NCBI GenBank assembly: GCA_019423745.1
Contig: JAHZAV010000047.1
Location: 1-15,982 of the forward strand
Direction of reading: 5' to 3'
DNA length: 15,982 nt
From: Lachnospiraceae bacterium
GTDB lineage: Bacteria; Bacillota; Clostridia; Lachnospirales; Lachnospiraceae
Shown here: one piece after another, positions 1 through 5,348 of the stretch
Numbering within the stretch: position 1 is the stretch's first letter
How the letters are laid out: the number at the start of each line of letters is the position of its first letter
Notes under the pieces: generated by a model
The model's input: only the letters and a program-made list of their open reading frames with translations
What the model was told of the DNA's origin: nothing
Databases searched by the model: none
Position numbers and translations under genes: made by a program

Positions 1-2
1 CA

Positions 3-39
3 GAGCGAGGGTCTCGCTCAATCATCTAATTTGATGATT
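3..39. repeat. Two adjacent perfect hairpins at the left edge
   Basis: Seen directly: GAGCGAG (3-9) pairs with CTCGCTC (13-19) around a 3-nt loop, and AATCATC (20-26) pairs with GATGATT (33-39) around a 6-nt loop. They are followed by TGCGACACCCCC. Together they lie downstream of truA on its strand. Neither hairpin has a convincing T-run, so they are not good terminators. Two hairpins next to a G/C-rich end could be the terminus of a mobile element lying outside the window, but this is inference and no element can be named. Confidence 0.4.
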
Positions 40-90
40 TTGCGACACCCCCTTCCTATAAAACGTTAAATAAAGTCGTTTGCTATGAAA

Positions 91-825
91 TTAATAACGG
101 ATTTCCTGAAGATAAAGTCCTTTTGGATCACAGGGAAGACTTGCGGACTGTCTGCCGGCAAAAATTTCTTCAATATCTTCTTTTTTTCGTGTGCCCAGAC
201 CAATTTCAAGAAGTGTTCCTACAATGATTCGTGACATATTATGGAGAAAATCATCCGCATGTATGGTGATCTGCATTTCTTCTCCATCATCATAGATTTC
301 AATCTGATAAATTTCCCGATCCGTAGACTTATTTTGCTTGGCCGTGGAAAAATTCTTGAAATCGTGGCGGCCGCTTAAAAGAAGGGCTGCCTCCTGCATT
401 GCTCTTTTGTCTGGTGAACGGAAACAGTGGAACGTATATTTCCGGTCAAAGACGCTTGGGACGTCGTTAATTGTCATACGATACACGTAGATTTTTGATT
501 TCGCGTTCAGTTGAGCATGAAAACGTTCCGGCACATCCTCCACCTGAATGATGGCAATATCCATAGGAAGATACCGATTCAGATAATGCTGAATTTCGTA
601 ATCTTTCATATCTGTATTTGTTTTGAAATTTGCAATCTGAGCGTAGGCATGGACACCGGTTTCCGTTCGGCATCCACAGAAGAGCTCGATGTCTTCTCCG
701 GTCATTCGTTGTACGACTTCAATGATTTTATTAGAAATGGTATTTGTAGATTCATTTTTGCCAAGGCGTGTCCAGCCCTGATATCTGCTCCCATCATATT
801 CGATTGTAAGTTTTATATTACGCAT
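91..825 (-). CDS. truA: TruA-family tRNA pseudouridine synthase with Asp-to-Glu change at the catalytic position
   Basis: A 244-residue TruA-type protein, close to the usual family length. TruA converts uridines 38-40 of the tRNA anticodon arm to pseudouridine. Family features seen: N-terminal LTIEYDGSRYQGW, the catalytic-loop region FCGCRTETGVHAYAQ near residues 50-64, and C-terminal FLHNMSRIIVGTLLEIG plus GLYLQEIRY. In canonical TruA the loop reads G-R-T-D-A-G-V-H and the Asp is the nucleophile of all pseudouridine synthases. Here the codon is GAA (Glu), read directly from the minus strand. Clostridia often carry more than one TruA, so this may be a specialised or inactive paralogue. An AGAGGTG ribosome binding site (831-837) supports the ATG at 825. 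It is transcribed divergently from the thioesterase gene. The family call is secure; activity is uncertain. Confidence 0.9.
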   Translation of the reverse strand: MRNIKLTIEYDGSRYQGWTRLGKNESTNTISNKIIEVVQRMTGEDIELFCGCRTETGVHAYAQIANFKTNTDMKDYEIQHYLNRYLPMDIAIIQVEDVPERFHAQLNAKSKIYVYRMTINDVPSVFDRKYTFHCFRSPDKRAMQEAALLLSGRHDFKNFSTAKQNKSTDREIYQIEIYDDGEEMQITIHADDFLHNMSRIIVGTLLEIGLGTRKKEDIEEIFAGRQSASLPCDPKGLYLQEIRY

Positions 826-872
826 AAAAACACCTCTGATTTTAGTCCGTATTCATAAATTTTAAAAATCAG

Positions 873-901
873 TTTTAGTATAGCAGATTTTCTGGTATAC
901 T
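873..901 (+). promoter_or_regulatory. Extended -10 promoter for the thioesterase gene
   Basis: TGG-TATACT (893-901) is an extended -10 box. The -35 position (TTTTAG, 873-878, 17-nt spacing) is poor. The -10 box touches the -35 box of the opposing truA promoter, so RNA polymerase could probably occupy only one of the two at a time. Confidence 0.5.
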
Positions 902-906
902 GTCCA
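877..906 (-). promoter_or_regulatory. Sigma-A promoter for truA
   Basis: On the minus strand, TGGACA (906-901) is followed after 18 nt by TATACT (882-877), about 50 nt upstream of the truA start. Each box matches consensus at 5 of 6 positions. It overlaps the opposite-strand thioesterase promoter. Confidence 0.6.
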
Positions 907-963
907 GTGAACATACAGTGAAACATGAAGAGACTGAAAAAAGAGAATGGAGATTATAGTAAT

Positions 964-1437
964 ATGATAGAAAGCAGAAAAGTTTCGGAATCATTGACAG
1001 AGACCGTTCATATGGTACGGCCGAATCATCTGAATTCAGCAGGGCGTCTTTTCGGAGGCATTTTGATGCAGTGGATGGATGAAATCGCAGGTCTTGTGGC
1101 AAAGCGTCATACAAGAAAAAATGTAATTACTGCATCCGTAGACAATCTGCGGTTTCTGAAAGGTGCTTATCAAAAAGATGTAGTTGTGATAACCGGAAAG
1201 GTTACTTACGTGGGAAATACTTCCATGGAAGTAAAGGTAGACTCCTGTGTGGAGAGTCTGGATGGGGAGAGAACATTGATTAACCGTGCCTATTTTACAA
1301 TGGTAGCGCTGGATGAAAATGATCATCCCACACCTGTTCCGAAATTAATTCTCGAGACAGAGGAAGAAGAGCAGGAATGGGAAAGCGGAGCCAAAAGAAG
1401 GGTTATGCGTAAGATGAGAAAAGAAGAAGGGTTTTAA
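964..1437 (+). CDS. Hotdog-fold acyl-CoA thioesterase (YkhA/YciA type)
   Basis: 157 residues from the ATG at 964, chosen because GGAG (949-952) precedes it; the in-frame ATG at 925 has no ribosome binding site. The protein has the single-hotdog acyl-CoA hydrolase signature: an N-x-x-GRLFGG-x-LMxWMD segment at residues 24-39, containing the Asn and Asp expected of this family, then ASVDNLRF and a beta-strand-rich core with GKVTYVGNTSMEV. The C-terminal tail is highly charged (TEEEEQEWE, then Arg/Lys-rich), as is common in Firmicute members. Such enzymes hydrolyse acyl-CoA to free acid and CoA in the cytoplasm, usually as oligomers; the chain-length preference cannot be read from sequence. It is monocistronic and ends at a shared bidirectional terminator. 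Confidence 0.9.
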   Translation: MIESRKVSESLTETVHMVRPNHLNSAGRLFGGILMQWMDEIAGLVAKRHTRKNVITASVDNLRFLKGAYQKDVVVITGKVTYVGNTSMEVKVDSCVESLDGERTLINRAYFTMVALDENDHPTPVPKLILETEEEEQEWESGAKRRVMRKMRKEEGF

Positions 1438-1462
1438 AATAGGGTCCTTGGGGCCCTATTTT
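1436..1462. terminator. Bidirectional intrinsic terminator
   Basis: A 12-bp stem (1436-1447 with 1451-1462, one G-T pair) around a 3-nt loop, followed by a T-run to about 1465 on the plus strand and by the matching A/T-run on the minus strand. It serves the convergent thioesterase gene and the 1456-1740 gene, whose stop codons both lie inside the stem. Confidence 0.85.
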
Positions 1463-1740
1463 TTTCTTTTCATTTGTGCCATAACAAGATTCATCATACT
1501 GTCAATCTGATTTTTTTCCTGGTCAGAGCGTCCTTCTTTTAAGATTTCTATAATCAGTGAAGTCTCTTCCGGAGTAAATCGGATTCCCTGCTTTCCGGCA
1601 GAAGTAATCAAAGCCATCATAACTGTTGCAAGAGAATTTCCGGATTTTCCAGAAGTCTGTTGTGCTGCAGTTTTGATAAGTTCCAGTTTAACAGGGTCAA
1701 TATTCTTCATCGCCGGGTGATTCAGCCAGTCCTGTGCCAT
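1456..1740 (-). CDS. Conserved-looking hypothetical protein, 94 aa
   Basis: Not recognised. The start at 1740 (MAQDWLNHPAMKN) is chosen because an AAAGGAGAGG ribosome binding site sits just upstream; a longer reading from 1806 would overlap the upstream gene further and lacks such a site. The protein is predicted to be mainly helical and soluble, with a Met-rich C-terminus (MMNLVMAQMKRKK) and no signal peptide or membrane helix. It overlaps the 3' end of the upstream 1697-2191 gene by 44 nt in another frame, so the two are probably translationally coupled and may act together. The stop codon lies inside the bidirectional terminator, so transcription ends here. Confidence 0.65.
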   Translation of the reverse strand: MAQDWLNHPAMKNIDPVKLELIKTAAQQTSGKSGNSLATVMMALITSAGKQGIRFTPEETSLIIEILKEGRSDQEKNQIDSMMNLVMAQMKRKK

Positions 1741-2191
1741 TTTCATCCTCTCCTTTCTCGTTTTCATTGGATTCTGTTTCGGTTTCCGGGGTATTCTGGA
1801 ATGCATTCATCATTTGCATGACTCCGGAAATGTCACCCATATCTGCACCGGAAAAATCAGGCATATCCATATCTTTCATCATATCCATCATGCTCATGGC
1901 AGATAACATCATATCAATGGTTTCCGCATTTTTTCCAAGATATGGTTTTAAATCCTCCAGGATTTCCGTAACAGAGGCGGAAGATTTGGAGAATGTATCC
2001 ATGGAAGGAGCAGAACCAAACAGGCCGAAATATTCTGCCGTTTTTTGAAGCTCCAGAAATTTAATATAGAAGGCCAGCATCTTCTGGATGCCAGGCGGGG
2101 TATACGGAAGCATCAGCTTCATCATCTGGAGCTGTGTGGAACTGGTAAGAACATCAAAAGGAGTCATCGGTAGAGGGGGATGTTTTTCCAT
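1697..2191 (-). CDS. Met-rich hypothetical protein, 164 aa
   Basis: Not recognised. The ATG at 2191 follows AAAGGTGG with about 6 nt spacing; an in-frame GTG at 2200 is less well placed. Residues 1-75 are helical and contain LQMMKLMLPYTPPGIQKMLAFYIKFLEL. The middle (about 90-130) is unusually Met/Asp-rich (DMMLSAMSMMDMMKDMDMP) and the last 30 residues are acidic, Glu/Asn-rich and likely disordered. No signal peptide or clear membrane segment is seen. The gene is the first of a two-gene minus-strand unit with the 94-residue gene. A sporulation or cell-envelope role would be speculation. Confidence 0.65.
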   Translation of the reverse strand: MEKHPPLPMTPFDVLTSSTQLQMMKLMLPYTPPGIQKMLAFYIKFLELQKTAEYFGLFGSAPSMDTFSKSSASVTEILEDLKPYLGKNAETIDMMLSAMSMMDMMKDMDMPDFSGADMGDISGVMQMMNAFQNTPETETESNENEKGEDENGTGLAESPGDEEY

Positions 2192-2278
2192 ACGGCCCAC
2201 CTTTGCGTGGCGTTGTAATTATGTATATGAGGAAAAAAGAGTGGATATGCAGGGGTACAGTGCCATTTACGAAATACA

Positions 2279-2306
2279 GGAGGGAACAGCCGGAGCCGTT
2301 CCCTCC
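2279..2306 (-). terminator. Hairpin after the Cys/Gly-rich gene, possible terminator
   Basis: GGAGGGAAC (2279-2287) pairs perfectly with GTTCCCTCC (2298-2306) around a 10-nt loop, 22 nt past the stop of the 2328-2570 gene. On the minus strand it is followed only by TGTATTTCG, a weak T-tract, so termination may be partial. Confidence 0.45.
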
Positions 2307-2327
2307 CCAATCATAAAGATCAGCAAA

Positions 2328-2570
2328 TTAGCAGCATCCGTTTCCGCCAAAGCCGCCACAGCAGCACAGAAGAAGGATAATCCACAGACAGCTGTCATTT
2401 CCGCATCCGCAGCCAAAGTCGCCGCTTCTTCCACATCCGTTACCGCCGCAGCAGCACAGAAGGAGAATGATCCACAGACAGCTGCTTCCTCCAAATCCAT
2501 TTCCGCATCCACATCCACAGCCTCCGCCGGAACGTACTCCTGAATCGCATCCGCATGATAAATCGCTCAT
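2328..2570 (-). CDS. Small Cys/Gly-rich protein with a duplicated hydrophobic motif
   Basis: 80 residues; the start is fixed by a TTGGAGGC ribosome binding site 7 nt upstream of the ATG. The protein is dominated by Gly and Cys and contains CLWIILLLCCCGG twice, at residues 31-43 and 61-73, each preceded by a GCGCGN stretch: an exact 30-residue period. The hydrophobic cores (LWIILLL) are short for a full transmembrane helix. Similar Cys/Gly-rich low-complexity proteins occur in spore coats and chorion-like families, so a disulfide-linked surface or spore-coat role is conceivable but unproven. A loosely sigma-K-like arrangement (AC, 16 nt, CATATGATG) lies upstream on the minus strand; weak evidence. 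Antisense readings of this repeat give artefactual Ala-rich frames. Confidence 0.7.
   Translation of the reverse strand: MSDLSCGCDSGVRSGGGCGCGCGNGFGGSSCLWIILLLCCCGGNGCGRSGDFGCGCGNDSCLWIILLLCCCGGFGGNGCC
2359..2394 (-). repeat. Direct repeat copy 1 within the Cys/Gly-rich gene
   Basis: 36 bp beginning CAGCAGCACAGAAG and ending TCCACAGACAGCTG on the plus strand. It matches 2449-2484 with only a few differences in the middle, exactly 90 bp apart. It encodes one hydrophobic/Cys motif. Confidence 0.85.
2449..2484 (-). repeat. Direct repeat copy 2 within the Cys/Gly-rich gene
   Basis: Second copy of the 36-bp repeat at 2359-2394, same orientation, 90-bp period, consistent with a recent in-frame duplication of 30 codons. 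Confidence 0.85.
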
Positions 2571-2608
2571 AAGATTGCCTCCAACATATTTTGTTTACAG
2601 TACATCAT

Positions 2609-2725
2609 ATGTCAGAGATGAAAAAGTGTGAAAAAGAAAATAAAAAAACTGATCTGATTCAGCTTCTAATATTCATTGTTGCCCTTGTTGGTCTTATTTA
2701 TGAGATCTCCAAGGGAAAGAAATAG
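2609..2725 (+). CDS. 38-residue single-helix membrane peptide, candidate type I toxin
   Basis: A short ORF with a Lys/Glu-rich N-terminus (MSEMKKCEKENKKTD), one hydrophobic helix (LLIFIVALVGLIYEI, about residues 19-33) and a basic tail (SKGKK). That composition is typical of small membrane-active type I toxins of Firmicutes (the TxpA/BsrG/Fst and holin-like toxin groups); no close match is claimed. The ribosome binding site is poor. The alternative in-frame ATG at 2618 is equally plausible, and no clear promoter is seen between 2570 and 2609. The stop codon sits on the first base of a hairpin that ends an antisense RNA running in from the right, and the plus-strand transcript would end at the 2780-2812 terminator. 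The context supports a toxin more than the peptide sequence does. Confidence 0.55.
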   Translation: MSEMKKCEKENKKTDLIQLLIFIVALVGLIYEISKGKK

Positions 2726-2752
2726 CCGCCACTACTGCGAATAGTGACGGCT
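2724..2752 (-). terminator. Terminator of the antisense RNA
   Basis: An 11-bp stem with one mismatch (2724-2734 with 2742-2752) and a 7-nt loop. The T-rich tail (ATTTCTTT) lies on the minus strand only; on the plus strand it is followed by GTTACATA, so it terminates leftward transcripts. Confidence 0.6.
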
Positions 2753-2779
2753 GTTACATATAACAGTTAGTTCATTATC

Positions 2780-2812
2780 AAGGGTAGCCGCTTCTATGGC
2801 TTTCCCTTTTTC
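2780..2812 (+). terminator. Intrinsic terminator of the small membrane peptide transcript
   Basis: AAGGG-T-AGCC (2780-2789) pairs with GGCT-TT-CCCTT (2798-2808), with a small internal asymmetry, and is followed by TTTTTCT. It lies 55 nt after the peptide stop codon, just before the antisense start point. Confidence 0.6.
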
Positions 2813-2819
2813 TACATTT

Positions 2820-2848
2820 AATATAACATATCAGACAATATGAAGCAA
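2820..2848 (-). promoter_or_regulatory. Promoter of the antisense RNA
   Basis: Minus strand: TTGCTT (2848-2843), exactly 17 nt, TATATT (2825-2820). The -10 matches consensus at 5 of 6 positions, the -35 at 3 of 6. There is no gene to the left in this direction except across the small peptide transcript. Confidence 0.55.
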
Positions 2849-2866
2849 GGATTATATATTTTTTCT

Positions 2867-2879
2867 GTCTGATTCAGAC
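2867..2879. promoter_or_regulatory. 13-bp palindrome between divergent promoters
   Basis: GTCTGA-T-TCAGAC is a perfect dyad. A third half-site, TCAGAC, occurs at 2831-2836 inside the spacer of the antisense promoter. Its position 28 bp upstream of the SRP-operon -35 box would suit an operator, but no regulator is identified. Confidence 0.35.
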
Positions 2880-2906
2880 TAATATTATTCTGTCAAGAAA
2901 AAATGC

Positions 2907-2935
2907 TTGACACCACAGGAAAATTATTATATGAT
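2907..2935 (+). promoter_or_regulatory. Near-consensus sigma-A promoter of the SRP operon
   Basis: TTGACA (2907-2912), 17 nt, TATGAT (2930-2935). The start point would be near 2942, giving a very short leader before the ylxM ATG at 2952. This also rules out translation from the TTG at 2907. Confidence 0.85.
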
Positions 2936-2951
2936 GACACAGGTGATAAAA

Positions 2952-3296
2952 ATGAATGAAATACTAGAACAGGCATTGCTGTATGATTTTTACGGTGAGC
3001 TTTTGACCAGTCACCAAAAAGAGATATATGAACAGTTTATTCTTGAGGATCTGTCCCTTGGAGAGATCGCTTCTGATGCAGGGATCAGCCGACAGGGCGT
3101 TCACGATCTTGTTAAGCGGTGCAATAAGACCTTGCAGGGTTACGAAGAAAAGCTGCATCTGGTTGAAAAGTTTCTTTCAATAAAAGAAAAAGTGCATAAA
3201 ATTGATGATATTTTGGAGCAGTACACGGACAAAGAGAATCAGGAACTGGTATCCGACATCCGGACCATTGCAAGAGAGATCATAGAGGAACTTTAG
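2952..3296 (+). CDS. ylxM: YlxM/p13-type SRP-associated helix-turn-helix protein
   Basis: 114 residues from the ATG at 2952, preceded by AGGTGA; a longer in-frame reading from TTG 2907 is rejected because it overlaps the promoter. The sequence matches the UPF0122/YlxM family: an N-terminal MNEILEQALLYDFYGELLTSHQKEIYEQFILEDLS-like region with a sigma-70 region 4-like helix-turn-helix (LGEIASDAGISRQGVHDLVKR, in family terms the IAxxxxISRQGVHD motif), then a coiled-coil-prone C-terminus rich in Lys and Glu. YlxM is found next to ffh in Firmicutes and modulates the SRP GTPase cycle in streptococci. ffh starts 21 nt after its stop codon, so it is the first gene of this operon. Confidence 0.92.
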   Translation: MNEILEQALLYDFYGELLTSHQKEIYEQFILEDLSLGEIASDAGISRQGVHDLVKRCNKTLQGYEEKLHLVEKFLSIKEKVHKIDDILEQYTDKENQELVSDIRTIAREIIEEL

Positions 3297-3317
3297 TATA
3301 AATAGAGGAGTTAAAGA

Positions 3318-4677
3318 ATGGCTTTTGACAGTTTGACTGAAAAACTTCAGAATGTATTCCGTAACCTGCGGAGCAAAGGCCGACTGACAGAGGATGACGT
3401 CAAAGAGGCAATGAAGGAGATTAAACGAGCTCTTCTTGCTGCTGACGTAAACTTTAAGGTCGTAAAGAATTTCATAAAAAATGTTCAGGAAAGAGCGATC
3501 GGACAGGATGTCATGAATGGTCTGAATCCTGGACAGATGGTAATTAAGATCGTGAATGAGGAACTTATTTCTCTCATGGGATCTGAGACAACTGAAATTA
3601 AGCTTCAGCCCGGAAGCGCCATTACAGTGATTATGATGGCAGGTCTCCAGGGTGCCGGTAAGACAACAACGACTGCAAAACTGGCAGGAAAATATAAATT
3701 AAAAGGGAAAAAGCCCCTTCTTGTAGCATGTGATGTATACCGTCCGGCAGCCATCAAGCAGCTGCAGGTGAACGGGGAAAAGCAGGGCGTGGAAGTCTTT
3801 TCCATGGGTGAAAACCATAAGCCTTCCAATATTGCGAAAGCAGCTCTGGAACATGCACAGAAAAACGGAAATAATCTGGTGATCCTTGATACAGCCGGAC
3901 GTCTTCATATTGATGCGGATATGATGGCAGAGCTTCAGGAAATCAAGGAAACAGTGGAAGTGCATCAGACAATCCTTGTGATTGATGCCATGACCGGACA
4001 GGATGCGGTCAATGTTGCAGAAGAATTTAACCAGAAAATTGGAATAGATGGTGTGATCGTTACAAAGCTGGACGGTGACACAAGAGGCGGAGCGGCATTG
4101 TCTGTTAAGGCAGTGACCGGTAAACCGATTCTTTACGTGGGTATGGGAGAGAAGCTTTCTGATCTGGAACAGTTTTATCCGGACAGAATGGCATCACGTA
4201 TCCTGGGAATGGGAGATGTGCTGACCCTCATTGAAAAAGCGGAGGCGGAAATCGACGAAGAGAAGGCAAAAGAGATGTCCCGCAAGATGAAAAAAGCACA
4301 GTTTGATTTTGATGATTTCCCTGGAAAGTACCAAACAGATGAAACGAATGGGCGGACTTTCCGGTATCATGAGTATGCTTCCCGGCATGGGCGCTATGGG
4401 CGGTCTCGGGAAAAAAGGCATGCAGATAGATGACAGCCAGGCAGAAGAGGCAGAAAAGAAAATGGCGCGAATGGAGGCTATGATTTATTCCATGACTCCG
4501 GAAGAACGCCGCGATCCCGATCTTCTGAATCCTTCCAGAAAACACCGTATTGCCAGAGGCGCCGGTGTGGATATCAGTGAAGTGAACCGTATGGTAAAAC
4601 AGTTCAATGAGATGAAAAAGATGATGAAGATGATTGGAAAAGGTGGTAAAAAGGGAAAATTCAGATTACCTTTTTAA
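3318..4677 (+). CDS. ffh: Signal recognition particle protein Ffh, reading frame broken by an apparent 1-nt insertion
   Basis: Ffh binds the SRP RNA and signal peptides and delivers ribosomes to FtsY at the membrane. NG domain seen: G1 GLQGAGKTT (residues 109-117), DTAGRLH (191-197), TKLDGD (249-254), GMGE (275-278). After Phe334 (codon TTC 4317-4319) the first frame runs into 37 unrelated residues and stops at 4433. The correct M domain continues in the +1 frame (LESTKQMKRMGG, then the RNA-binding region SRKHRIARGAG, Met-rich tail MKKMMKMIGKGGKKG) to 4677. Removing one C from the CCC run 4319-4321 restores a 452-residue Ffh, the normal length. Because ffh is essential in most bacteria, a sequencing error is most likely, with a real mutation or programmed shift as alternatives. 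AGAGGAG precedes the ATG at 3318. Confidence 0.93.
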
Positions 4678-4682
4678 CCAGC

Positions 4683-4707
4683 ACACATGGGAATTACCGT
4701 GATGTGT
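4683..4707 (+). other. Hairpin between ffh and rpsP
   Basis: ACACAT (4683-4688) pairs with ATGTGT (4702-4707), with an inner GG/CC. There is no T-run, so it is not an intrinsic terminator; it may be a processing site or an RNA element upstream of the S16 gene. Confidence 0.35.
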
Positions 4708-4741
4708 CATATAGATAATCAAAAATGTGGAGGTGAAAAAA

Positions 4742-4987
4742 ATGGCAGTAAAAATCAGATTGAAAAGAATGGGACAGAAAAAAGCTCCTTTCTATAGAAT
4801 CGTTGTAGCTGATTCCAGATCCCCAAGAGATGGAAAGTTCATCGAGGAGATCGGAACATACGATCCGAACCAGGATCCGAGCGTATTCAATGTAAATGAA
4901 GAAGCAGCAAAGAAATGGTTAAACAACGGTGCGCAGCCTACAGAAGTAGTAGGAAAGATTTTCAAAGCAGCAGGCATTGAAAAATAG
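4742..4987 (+). CDS. rpsP: 30S ribosomal protein S16
   Basis: 81 residues from the ATG at 4742, preceded by a full GGAGGTG; the in-frame GTG at 4727 lies within the leader and is not needed. It has the whole S16 signature: MAVKIRLKRMGQKKAPFYRI at the start, then VADSRSPRDGKFIEEIGTYDP and the C-terminal alternating region (NEEAAKKWLNNGAQPTEVV). S16 binds the 5' domain of 16S rRNA during 30S assembly. It lies between ffh and khpA, its standard Firmicute position. Confidence 0.97.
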   Translation: MAVKIRLKRMGQKKAPFYRIVVADSRSPRDGKFIEEIGTYDPNQDPSVFNVNEEAAKKWLNNGAQPTEVVGKIFKAAGIEK

Positions 4988-5007
4988 AACCGGGAGGTGC
5001 GCATATC

Positions 5008-5238
5008 ATGAAGGAATTAGTAGAAGTCATCGTCAAAGCACTGGTAGATGACCCGGAAAGTGTTGTTGTGACAGAGAAAGAGGATGGCCGTACAACAGTA
5101 GTTGAGGTGAAAGTGGCTGATTCCGATATGGGAAAAGTCATTGGAAAACAGGGCCGAATTGCGAAAGCAATCCGTTCTGTCGTAAAAGCAGCAGCATCGA
5201 AAGAAGATAAGAAAGTGGTAGTAGATATCGCTGGTTAG
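5008..5238 (+). CDS. khpA: KH-domain RNA-binding protein KhpA (YlqC family)
   Basis: 76 residues, one type II KH domain filling the protein. The GKVIGKQGRIAKAIR segment (about residues 42-56) carries the GxxG loop (GKQG) used to grip single-stranded RNA. KhpA, often partnered with KhpB/Jag, is a broad RNA-binding protein affecting cell division and envelope synthesis in streptococci and sRNA biology in clostridia. GGGAGGTG lies 9 nt before the ATG. It follows rpsP by 20 nt, as is usual in this operon. Confidence 0.93.
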   Translation: MKELVEVIVKALVDDPESVVVTEKEDGRTTVVEVKVADSDMGKVIGKQGRIAKAIRSVVKAAASKEDKKVVVDIAG

Positions 5239-5242
5239 AAAG

Positions 5243-5307
5243 AAAAGCGGGTTTGGGAAAGCAAAGATCTCAAGAGGTTATTTCCTGGACACGCTTTTGT
5301 TCTTCTT
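5243..5307 (+). other. Extended stem-loop between khpA and rimM, possible attenuator
   Basis: AAAAGCG (5243-5249) pairs with CGCTTTT (5292-5298); inside it GGAAA (5256-5260) can pair with TTTCC (5281-5285), and a small hairpin sits at the tip. GTTCTTCTT follows. It resembles a partial intrinsic terminator that could lower rimM-trmD expression relative to rpsP-khpA. Confidence 0.45.
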
Positions 5308-5348
5308 AAAGAACTATATTTTACAGATCAAAGGCAAGGAGAAAAAGT

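Larger units (their letters stand above)
2714..2813 (-). ncRNA. Candidate antisense RNA (antitoxin) overlapping the toxin 3' end
   Basis: Inferred unit of about 100 nt. The promoter TTGCTT-17-TATATT (2848-2820) would start transcription near 2813. The RNA would run leftwards through the complement of the toxin 3' UTR and end at the 2752-2724 hairpin, followed by ATTTCTTT. Its 5' end would itself form a GC-rich stem-loop, complementary to the toxin mRNA terminator loop, a usual site for first contact between such RNA pairs. No ORF of note. TxpA/RatA and BsrG/SR4 have the same 3'-overlap layout. Confidence 0.5.

Noticed and set aside
511..858. Plus-strand ORF opposite truA
   Set aside because: truA homology is clear on the minus strand, so this is a shadow frame.
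925..963. 13-residue extension of the thioesterase
   Set aside because: No ribosome binding site precedes 925, whereas one precedes 964 and the family start fits the shorter form.
2088..2543. Plus-strand Ala/Ser/Gln-rich ORF of 151 codons
   Set aside because: It is the antisense of the Cys/Gly-rich gene and of the start of the Met-rich gene. Its composition comes from the reversed GC-rich repeat and it lacks a ribosome binding site.
2907..2951. 15-residue N-terminal extension of YlxM from a TTG start
   Set aside because: The TTG is the first half of a TTGACA -35 box and the added codons cover the promoter; the ATG at 2952 has a ribosome binding site.
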